From contig NC_134747.1 of assembly GCF_050436995.1 (NCBI RefSeq), positions 7,571,501-7,635,500 of the forward strand: DNA of 64,000 nucleotides, given 5' to 3'. The stretch comes from Anticarsia gemmatalis (Eukaryota; Arthropoda; Insecta; Lepidoptera; Erebidae). Positions 24,901 through 34,275 of the stretch are shown here, in pieces. The position numbers and the translations under genes are program-made. Position 1 is the first letter of the stretch; each line of letters opens with the position of its first letter. The notes under the pieces were generated by a model that worked only from the letters and a program-made list of their open reading frames with translations, searched no databases and was not told the origin of the DNA.

Positions 24901-27194
24901 AGCGATTGTTGCTCAACAAGTCTGTGTCTGATGACAGTGAGAAGAATATGATCTCTAAACTGAAGGTTAGTGTTTACATAATAATTTATCATAATAGGTA
25001 TTCTTAAATTATTGTATTGTAACATGACTAAGATGCTTTATTTGGTTTTGTAACCATTCCCAGAAAGAAGGTTTACTTAAGGATGTTGAGCCGCGAGACT
25101 TTCATTGTATAATCGGAGATGTCTCGCAAATAGAGAATTCGATCACTGATTAAAAATTGAACCTTTGTCCGAACTCCCCATCCTGTCCACATATTTCTGC
25201 AAAATTCTTTACCATTAATGCTTGGACATTTTCGTAAGTGTCCCGTGTATCATAAATTACCAGTAGTATTCCTGTTGTATAAAAAAAATCTTGCTTAAAG
25301 TCTTGGCATTATTATTTAAAGCAATTTTAAATTTCCAAGATTATAGTGATCATAATTTCAGAATCTTATGTAAAGAATTTTGCAGAGAATGAAGACTTTA
25401 AGCAGGATTAAGCTAGTAAACTACTTAGATATAATTGTTTCTTATTGAGTTATTCTAATGTAGGTTAGTAGTAATGTAAGTTAGTGACAAATATGTAATG
25501 AGTAATCATTTGTGATAAACACTGATCCTCTTAGTTATCTCTTACTTAGTTAATTTTTAACTATATGTTGATTTCTATTTATTATGTTTTAGACTGAATG
25601 CGGTTGTCAGTTCACATCGAAGCTTGAAGGAATGTTTAAAGACATGACAGTATCTAACACTATTATGGAGGAGTTCAAAGAGCATGTCCTGTCATCTGGG
25701 GTAAGCACTCGTTATCAGCTTTATATACGAGTCATCACGCTATAACAATAATATTGTAATGTTATCTCTAAATATGTGTAATGATGTTAGAGTAAATATA
25801 CATGGTATAATAATATTTTACTTCCGTTAATTCTAGTGATAAATAAAGCGTTTAAAAATAATAACCCTATTACCGATCGTCTTATTACAGATAAATCTTC
25901 ACGGGGTCGACCTGTCAGTGCGCGTACTAACTACAGGCTTCTGGCCGACACAAAGCGCTACGCCTAAATGCAATATACCGACGGCCCCGCGAAATGCGTT
26001 CGAAGTGTTCAGAAGGTACGTAGCGACACCATAGATTTTTTTTTCGAATGGCGATAGGCGTAGGACGCGTGTAAGGGAGATATAAAACGTGTACGATTGT
26101 GTCGATCAGCTTCTACCTGGCCAAGCACTCCGGGCGGCAGCTGTCGCTGCAGCCGCAGCTGGGCAGCGCGGACCTGAACGCCACGTTCCGCGCGGCCGCG
26201 CCCGCGTCCCCGCCGCGCTCGCCGCCCGCCGCGCCCGCGCCGCCCGCGCCGCACCCCGCGCCGCGCCGACACATCATCCAGGTGTCCACCTTCCAGATGT
26301 GCGTGCTGCTGCTCTTCAACAAGCGCGAGCGTCTCACCTACGAGGTAACTTTTTCTTCTCTGCCTCTCTTGTAACGTCGCTATCTACTTTACGTTACGCC
26401 TCGAGCTTATTGACTTTCATAGTTCGCCACCCTCGTTTCTGCCTATACGACGTGTCGCCCGTGTCGTTTTTCGACATTTTATCCGCAACCTTTTGTGCTT
26501 CGTAGGAGATTCTCAACGAGACTGATATTCCGGAGAAGGATCTCGTTCGAGCCCTCCAGTCGTTGGCCATGGGCAAGCCGACCCAGAGGGTACTGATCAA
26601 ACATCCGAAGACCAAGGAGATCGAGCCCTCTCATCAGTTCTACGTGAACGATGCCTTCACGTCTAAGTTACATAGGTAAATTATTATGCCATTTTTCGAT
26701 AACGATCGACTTGAACCCAAAATTAGATATATGAGAAATAATTAAATATAATCATTGTCTGCTGCAGAGTTAAGATCCAGACAGTAGCAGCTAAGGGAGA
26801 GTCGGAGCCGGAGCGTCGAGAGACACGTAACAAAGTCGATGAGGATCGTAAACATGAAATAGAGGCAGCCATTGTCCGTATCATGAAAGCCAGAAAGAAA
26901 ATGGCCGTAAGTTTTCCATCTATACAATAGTTTAAAATATCTAGGACTACTGTTTATTTTATTGCGAAATGCGAATAGTTAGAATTAGCGAATAGGGGTT
27001 AAATATATGGAAGGTGACTAGTAGCTCGTGTGGTGTTGCAGCACACGCTGCTGGTGGCCGAGGTGACGGAGCAGCTGCGCGCCCGCTTCCTGCCGTCGCC
27101 GGTGGTGATCAAGAAGCGCATCGAAGGGCTGATCGAGCGCGAGTACCTCGCCCGCACGCCTGACGACCGCAAAGTGTACACTTACGTCGCATAG
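21999..27194 (+). CDS. Cul3: cullin-3, scaffold of BTB-type E3 ubiquitin ligases
   Basis: Thirteen coding exons: 21999-22058, 23170-23367, 23436-23621, 23715-23918, 24069-24443, 24528-24704, 24795-24965, 25593-25700, 25891-26015, 26110-26344, 26506-26675, 26768-26906 and 27042-27194 (stop TAG). Together they give 766 aa, close to the 768 of human CUL3. The start MMKSTLPKDKPGKMRIRAFP matches the family N-terminus. BTB adaptors bind the first cullin repeat (from MTMDEKYVESIW); the cullin-homology domain contains FYLAKHSGRQ; the winged-helix end carries the neddylation site IVRIMKARKKM (Lys near 710) and the terminus RKVYTYVA. It works in the cytoplasm and nucleus with Rbx1 to ubiquitinate BTB-selected substrates. 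Oddities are a Pro/Ala-rich loop at about 561-586, a Ser in place of the usual Arg before FYLAK at the exon 9/10 junction, and strong exon-to-exon GC differences. Confidence 0.97.
22059..23169. other. cullin-3 intron 1, holding a candidate alternative first exon
   Basis: Donor GTAAGT and acceptor TTACAG. A palindromic GACAGCTGTC sits near 22686 and an ATG-containing exon candidate at 22900-22965, so the intron may contain a second promoter. Confidence 0.7.
22900..22965 (+). CDS. Cul3: candidate alternative first coding exon of cullin-3
   Basis: An ATG with A at -3 opens 22 codons (begins MTRKFQVWNY, ends QMYPDTW) that stop exactly at a possible donor, TGG then GTCAGT. The phase is 0, the same as the start of cullin-3 exon 2, so splicing would give a cullin-3 with a different N-terminus in place of MMKSTLPKDKP. 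Without splicing the frame ends five codons later at TAG. From memory, Drosophila makes a testis isoform of Cul3 from an alternative first exon, which makes this worth testing. It may also be a chance frame. Confidence 0.45.
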
Positions 27195-27610
27195 GTTTGT
27201 AGCGGCACATGTCACCATTGCTCCGAACGACTTGTTAAAAGCAACTTCAGTTTATATTTACTACTGTCTTCTTTGCTTTTTATTATACTTTATTAGATTA
27301 AAATATTCTTTGAAGATTAAAATTATGTAAAAATATTGTAAATACCGATATAGCTCTAGTACCTTACGTCATGTACTATGATAGTTTACCTTTTCCGTGA
27401 TGCGGCTATATTAAAAATTTCCTTTATATCGATATGTTTTATTCTCTCTTCTATCTCTCGCTAATGTTTCGAGTCTGGGGGACGATGCGATCCGACTGAA
27501 CCTAAAATGGGTTTTATTTTCAGGCCATCACAAACTCAAGATCGTTAAGTCCTTGAAGGGGATGCCAAGTTAGAAGTGATAGAAGTAACAAAAGTATTTA
27601 AATTATTTCA

Positions 27611-27616
27611 AATAAA
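27611..27616 (+). terminator. poly(A) signal AATAAA, cullin-3
   Basis: About 415 bases after the cullin-3 stop. Cleavage would fall at about 27630, only a few bases from the tectonic stop codon on the other strand. Confidence 0.6.
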
Positions 27617-27639
27617 AATTATTAGTTATTATTCAAGAG

Positions 27640-30085
27640 TTATTTTATTTGCAAAAATATTGCTACACAGCATAGTATTGTTAAAACACATGAGTTAGAA
27701 ACATGGAAACAATTATTTGGTTTGAAAGGAAAGAAAAAGTCTTTGGGTAGATGAATATTTAAATGAGGACTTCCTGCGTATACATAAAGATTTGGTTTCG
27801 TTGCGTCTAGGAAAGTAATATCAATAGTTATCACAGATGAAATATCTTCAATATAAAACGTAACATTGTTTGTAATAACTTGGAGTTTTGCGAAGATAAT
27901 TTTATTCTGATCAGTGAAATCATTTTCATCAACATTGGCAAACACGAATGTGACTGAAATTCTATTAATTAAATGAAAGCAGTGTAGCTTTGATAGATTG
28001 TCACTATATTCTCCATACACTATTTCTTCACTTATTTCTTTCTGCAAATGTATCCAATTCTCATCACGAATGCCGTAAGGGTTTCCGAAGGGCGAAATGT
28101 AGATTTCCTTGTCTAATCCTAATAAGTTTTGAATGTTTTCTTGAATACTTTTGCACACAGACGTAATATTCTGTCTTACAGTTCTCTGTGCGTGAACATA
28201 ACGACATTTCGTTCTTTTATTCAATCCAAATCTTACGAAGTTTTGTGACGAATTTGTTGAGAAACATATTCCTTCCTTGTTTAATGGAAAATTTAATTTA
28301 CTGCTCTGCATTGTTCTGTTGAAAAAATGTTCCGTGAAATTGCTCTTCGCGGTTGAAATTATTATTGGAAGGTTGCTTATGTATCCTGGATTTCCACTAA
28401 ACTCTATAACATTGTCTAGAGATTTATTGGACATTATGAACTTAACAGTTATTTCTTGAGACAGAAATGGCAATACATTTGAAATGTTTTCAATGTGGAA
28501 TTTTATGGTGGCGTTTATAATTTTAGAATCATAGTAATAAAATTGGTAATCAATTTTCAATGCTAGATTGGTGCAGACACTTTCTGTGCATGAAGCTTCA
28601 TAGTGGCTCTTGTTATATTTCATACAAACATCATTATCACATGCTAGGATAGTCCAGTTGATGCAGTGGAGATTTGAGCAGTTCTGAAAAGACAACATCA
28701 TTTTGTATTTGATTTCATATAACAATGTTAAATAAGCAGGTCAAATGAAATGTTGCAAAGTAAATAAACATGGTGAATGTGTTTACCAAAGCTGAACTGT
28801 TGAGTGATCTCTCAGTAGCGCTAATAACCATAGATTCTTCTGCTGTTTTGTCAATATGAAACATTTCTAAATCATTAAATTTGACATTGCATCTTATCTT
28901 TTCATCTTTAAGGAATTTTATGGGTGCCCTATCAGTGCAATATGTGTTAACCATGGGTGTAGGAAAATCTAAAAAAAGAAACAGAATTTATATTAAATAA
29001 AATTTATAGCACGATACCAATAGATTCTGTGCTTATCAAGTAACAAAATAGAAATACATACCTAGGTAGTAAATTGTTCCATTTTTTAGAAGCCAAATAG
29101 GATCAGAGTACTTGTATAGTGTTTTCTTAAACTCATATAAAACCTGCTGGTGCTGAACACTTTTCCATTTATTATAATGATCTATCACTAATAGGTTTGG
29201 CTGAAAGATAAACAAATAGTATATTATAGGCAAGAAAACAACATCTATGTCTATACATTTAATAAAATTGAATAAAGGACTTATCCTATTACTACCTTTT
29301 TCACATTGCGTTTCTCAGGAATATTAGTTTTGACTACACAAAACAAGCTGTCAAGCATACTGCTTCCATATATCAAGTCACTGTCCAACAAATGAGAAAT
29401 ACAGCCATCATCGTACGGCGACACTGCTTGTTTCTTCTCACATTGGAAGTCCTTCTGTTCATTATTTGAGCAATCCATATCACAACAACAGTTTATGTCA
29501 CATACTTGGTACTAAAAAAAAGAAATATTTATGAACTACCTACATTTCTTGAAACATATCTCAAAATGTCAGACACCGACTTACCAACAGATTGCACCCA
29601 CAATATTTTCTAAAATTAATTTTTGGTACAGTTTTTGGTATATCAATTGACATATTCTTAGTTTCAAAGAAAGTTATTTCAGTAATGTTTTCAAAGTCAG
29701 TAGTTGTGAATATTGTCTCAGTTGTGGAAGATGTTTCAGCATCTGAGGTGTTCTCATCATATAGAATATCAAATATAGTGGTAGACACATCAGTGGTTCC
29801 TAAAGGCACTGCAGGTATAGAAGAGTTGCTGAAAGTCTTTTCTGGAAAGCTGCTTAAGGCGACAGGCGATCTCTTCACAGTTCTACTGGCGTGAGCTCTG
29901 TAGTAGAGCGCGTGAGGTTTGCTGCTTATATTTTTAAGCAAATCATCTACAACCTTCTTTTGGTAAGTAATACTTGCATTACTCAGTTGAGTTTTAAGGT
30001 CTATTTTTTCTTGAATAAAATCCATTACACAAAATTGAATGAATATTGACAATACTGTAAAACCTAGGTAAGTTATCACTTTCAT
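27640..30085 (-). CDS. tctn: tectonic, ciliary transition-zone protein
   Basis: Five exons, in transcript order: 30085-29585, 29511-29296, 29200-29062, 28968-28787 and 28683-27640, giving 693 aa. A hydrophobic signal peptide (MKVITYLGFTVLSIFIQFCV) precedes a Ser/Thr-rich linker, then the cysteine-rich tectonic hallmark CGCNLL / VCDINCCCDMDC (around residues 161-180), DFPTPM, the motif SGNPGYISNLPI, and a hydrophobic C-terminus (SCVLTILCCVAIFLQIK). This is the tectonic (TCTN1-3, DUF1619) pattern. Tectonics belong to the MKS/B9 complex that forms the ciliary gate. In insects, motile and sensory cilia are confined to sperm and sense-organ neurons. The start lies 4 bases after the B9D2 stop in the same exon, so it is probably the second cistron of one mRNA. 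The ATG has A at -3. The poly(A) signal overlaps the last codons. Confidence 0.95.
27644..27649 (-). terminator. poly(A) signal AATAAA overlapping the tectonic stop
   Basis: The final codons CAA ATA AAA TAA themselves contain AATAAA, so the 3' UTR may be very short. It lies about 30 bases from the cullin-3 poly(A) signal on the opposite strand. Confidence 0.6.
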
Positions 30086-30089
30086 GTTT

Positions 30090-30950
30090 TCACTTATACT
30101 CTACCCCAAACTGACTAAAATTTCTTAAGACTAGGTTTACTTGTAGTTGAACTGTTCCTTTGGATTGAGTGCTAAGTTTGGACCTGTAAACAGAACCATA
30201 ACAACAATTACTTAACCAAAACCTAGTTGATAAATCAAACAAAAGAAAGCTATGTTTAGTTACCGGTTCAATCCTAAATTAATAATATCACTTTGAATGA
30301 GTTGATGAGATCCACCAAGGAAATATTGGCGGATCCTATCAGTCAATGTCGTAGTAGATGGTACCCAACAATTAACATGAATTGTGTGAAGACCTGGAAC
30401 TGCGGGCAAGCTGCAGCAACCATAACCAACTATCCATGAGCGTCCAATTGAATCTAGACAGCTGACTTGGAGTATTAATTTGGGCCAACCTGGGTTATTG
30501 GAAACATCAAATCAGTAAAAATAATTGTCAATTTTAACGCCTACAACAAAATTTCCAAATAAAATGTTTAAGTGTATAATAGGGCAGGTAAACATAATTA
30601 TTTTTTATAATTAGAACTTGTATAACATAACGGCACAGCAAATAAAACAAATACGTACCTTGAATTCCCTTAGTAACGTAGTGGATATCAAGAGGATGAG
30701 CCCACACAACAGTTTTATCGTAATCTAATTTAGCAGACACGGTCTGGCCTTCTGGGCAACCAGAGACTATTGTCCAGTTTGGTCCTTCAAACAAACATCA
30801 AATACAAACTAAGTAACTGCTTTTAGGACGCTTACAAATTATGTAATACAACAGCTTACCGGCTTGAAAGGAATATCGACAAAATACAGAAGACCTATCG
30901 TCAAATTTTGACGCACTCTGTAACTGTCCAAGTATGTGAAATTCTGCCAT
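30090..30950 (-). CDS. B9D2: B9 domain-containing protein 2 (MKS complex subunit)
   Basis: Four exons, in transcript order: 30950-30860, 30784-30659, 30489-30264 and 30183-30090 (stop TGA), giving 178 aa; human B9D2 is 175. The whole protein is a B9 (C2-like) domain. It starts MAEFHILGQL and includes VVWAHPLDIHYVTKGIQGWP, SWIVGYGCCSLPAVPGLH and the terminus LRNFSQFGVEYK, all matching the family. B9D2 works with B9D1, MKS1 and tectonics at the ciliary transition zone. It is the upstream member of a head-to-tail pair with tectonic (4-nt gap, same exon). Its ATG context is weak (T at -3), and the frame contains no other Met. An X-box lies 109 bp upstream. Confidence 0.97.
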
Positions 30951-31058
30951 CAAAATTGCAGAATATGACTATGCGACTGAATAGATATTTTTTTTCGAAA
31001 CATAAATCTTTTCATTTACAATCATTGTAAAAGCAGAGAACATATGTTGTCAAAAGCT

Positions 31059-31072
31059 GTAGCCATGGTAAC
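31059..31072. promoter_or_regulatory. X-box (RFX site) upstream of B9D2-tectonic
   Basis: GTAGCCATGGTAAC fits the X-box consensus GTHNYYATRRNAAC at every position and is near-palindromic. It lies 109 bp upstream of the B9D2 ATG, the usual distance range for ciliary genes controlled by RFX factors (DAF-19 in worms, Rfx in flies). The match is direct; its use is inferred. Confidence 0.75.
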
Positions 31073-31734
31073 CAGTGTTGCCTTCTATAAAGTGTGTTGT
31101 CAACTTGAAAAATAATATTACAACCCCTAGTAATCCCTTTCCACTTTTGTGTGTTTGGTTAAATTGGCGCTAATTCAAAATAGCAAAATCAAACTAACTA
31201 ATTAATCGAATTCATAAGGTCTGTGTAGATCATTAGAAGCACGCCATATTTTTACTGTCTTTGGAAAATTACAAACTGCCATCGATTATAAACTATATAA
31301 AGCAGAAAACTGATGATCAAATCCGTTGTCGAATTTCAGAAAATATCTTGTATAAAAATTAATGTTGATAATAATAGTCGTTGTTTTAACGACTAATTAT
31401 ATTTGTCATGATCTTCAATATGAATTTATTCTTATTCGGTTATTTATAAAGGTGTTCTTAATGATTAATTTTAGTTTTGACTTTTAATTATTGAACATCT
31501 AAGCCGCCTTATTGTTAATAAAACCCGTCGGACCACCTGAACCACTTTAGGATTACGTCCTTAAGAGTGTATATAGAATAAGAAATGTAATAGTAGTACA
31601 TACAGTACAGATGGTTATATAGTGGCCGTTGTTATTTTTCTTGACGATTGTATTAACTACCTACTACGACTCTAGCGGTGAGGTATTATTAAATAAAAAC
31701 ATAACTATTAAAATAGAAGCAGCATTTTTAATCA
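31073..31734. other. intergenic region between B9D2 and ATM
   Basis: AT-rich, no coding frames. Contains the upstream flank of B9D2 and, at its far end, the ATM 3' end. Confidence 0.6.
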
Positions 31735-31740
31735 TTTATT
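31735..31740 (-). terminator. poly(A) signal AATAAA, ATM gene
   Basis: The first canonical hexamer downstream of the ATM stop, about 90 bases away on the minus strand. Confidence 0.55.
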
Positions 31741-31827
31741 TGCTTATCATTATTAACCACTTATTATTATTGAAACAATCTTTACATGATAATTAAAAAA
31801 AGTATTATGGTAAAGGCACAATTTGGA

Positions 31828-34275
31828 TCACAGGTATGGTTGCCAGCCGTGAAAGAGTCGGCACAGGTTGAAGGGGTCGGTGGCCGTGTGTAGGAGGCGC
31901 GCGACTTGCCCGGCCACAGCCACGCCGCCCGCGACGCCGTCCTCCGTGCCACTTAGTTTGCTGGTCACTACTAATAGTGCTCGCTTGGCTAGACCACTGG
32001 GCGAACTTGTTGCACCTGCACAAAGTTGTTTAGAAATTAAGGAATCATACACAAGGATAAAATTTTCGTTTGATAGTATTTATAAATGTGACAGTTAGTA
32101 CTCTTTTACGCAAAATTTATAGAAAAGATATAACAAACTTAACAATATTAAATGTTTAGAAATCAGATAAACCCACAATTATATTTTTTTCGAAAAGATC
32201 CGAGCCGTGCGTCAACTTTTAATATGGAATACCATAAACAGTAAAATCAGGTAGGTATTATGCGATATTTAATGAGTAACTTACACATGGTAGTATTATT
32301 TCTACTGGCAGCCGGCGCATTCTGCTGCGCTGTCTTCACCGACCACGAGTACAGAGGGTCGCAAAGCAACACTTCTAATATCGTCAGTAATGTTTCTTGA
32401 TTGTCTCGTAGCAGTTGCATTGTTTTCTCACAACATCTGCAATTTTACACCAGAAATGTAATACCTACATACACTATTCATACACTGTTTTGGTGTTAGC
32501 TAACAGGCAATTTTTTACGGGTACCAAAGTATTCAAAGAAATAATATAAACCTTTGTAAAAAATACTGTATAAGAATCATTTTAAAGACAACCTCTCAAA
32601 AATTTATAATACTTCTATCCTATTGAAATAGATAATTATTACCGTCTAAATATCCCTTCCGTACCACTGCTTCCGAACCCAGAAATAATGTCTCTCGTTA
32701 ACCGGAACGGTACGGTCTCAGGAGTTCGCAATGTTTTGCCTTGATCAAACGCTATTCCTGTAATAAAAAAACATTTTATTAGAAAATATTTCTACTTAAC
32801 AGATTTGTACAGTAATACCGTTATTTACCTAAATCAATATGAATCACTTCAGCGGTCTTCTGGTCAATTAATATGTTGTACACATGCCTGTCGCCAAGAC
32901 CGAGTATGTAGCCCACCATTGAAGATGTTGCAACACTAAAAAAATAACAAAAATATTTAAAAAAAACTGTCAGTTGCGTCAACATTGAGCCTATGACGGA
33001 AATTGTAGACCAAAATATTCCTTTTCTTAGTAAATTTTTCATCTCAACGAATAATTTTGATTAAATTTGGCATTAGCCTCTAATTTAAACAATTACATAC
33101 CTCTTGGTATACGCCAGTCTCCTTTCATACCAAGTGACAGGATCTAAGTAATGTTCAGTGAAGAAATAATTAAACACCGGCTTGAAATCTCTTACAATTC
33201 TTTTGTAAGCATTCAATTTATCGTCATGACTGTCGTTACAACACTCAATCATCTTCTTTCGTGCTGCATCGCACGAAATATCCTGTTAAAACATAAATAT
33301 CCATTATATTCTAACTTGCACTAACTTCTGATGATTATGTACTCAGGCGCAAACTCGCAGCAAGGTTTCTTTTAAATATTAAAAGTACTTAAATTTTACA
33401 GTTTACTAAGTCCATAAAATGAAAAATTACGCATGAATTCATGATAATATTTACCTTAGGGCGATATCGTCCATGTGCACCGCTGTTATTAGCGCCTACT
33501 AGATACGCGCCTATAGGCACGGTTCCTTCACACCATTCTAACACACCAGATAGCCGAGATAGAGGTACCACCTATTACACAAGGAAAAAACAGTTCTATA
33601 ATAATAGGTCTTTATCATATAATTAAAGAAATTGTAGCAAACTTTACTGATATTTTCTACACCTGGTACGACTGAGTACCTTAAGATATTTAAAATGACT
33701 TTTAAATACGTTTTCGCGTAAAACGTACAAATTAGTTAATTACTTGGTCGAGAACCCATAAATTTTGTGCAAAAATAATAGTTCTACCGGTTAAAGGTTT
33801 TGCCACATAGCGTGAAGAAATCATGATAGAAGTGTCGAATATACAAATACAAAAGTACTTACCTTATAAGTTCTAATAAGTAGTTTCTTTCTATTAGTGA
33901 CTGGATCCTTTTCAAGCAGTGTGTTGACAATGTTGAATACTTGCTGCATAACCGCGTCTTGTTTCAAATCGTCACCACCCTGTATAAACATAAATAACAA
34001 TAATAATAAAATGATTTATTCGCACTGCTTACATATTGATAAACATTTGATAGTTTATAGCTTCAATAAACACAATATAGTTGTACTGCTGCTGCTTAAA
34101 AATAAATATGTTTTTAATATAATAAAATTCAAATCACCCAGTGTTATATGCATGTTTGTATTGCTTACCTTAATTAATAAAATATGATTTTTCCCCGCAG
34201 AATCTCTGCAATTTATTTTCTTCGGGCAGTTCACACCGCCCACCAGTTCGTAGTGCGTATCGAATGAGTGAAGTG
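31828..34275 (-). other. ATM kinase and FATC domain exons
   Basis: Eight exons carry the catalytic core. All key elements are intact: the ATP-site Lys in LLIKGGDD, the catalytic loop GLGDRHVYN, the metal-binding HIDLG, the activation segment TPETVPFRLTRDI and the terminal FATC tryptophan motif HGWQPYL. The linker between kinase and FATC is short and rich in Ala/Gly (TSSPSGLAKRALLV and TEDGVAGGVAVAGQVARLL). Nothing suggests loss of activity. Confidence 0.93.
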
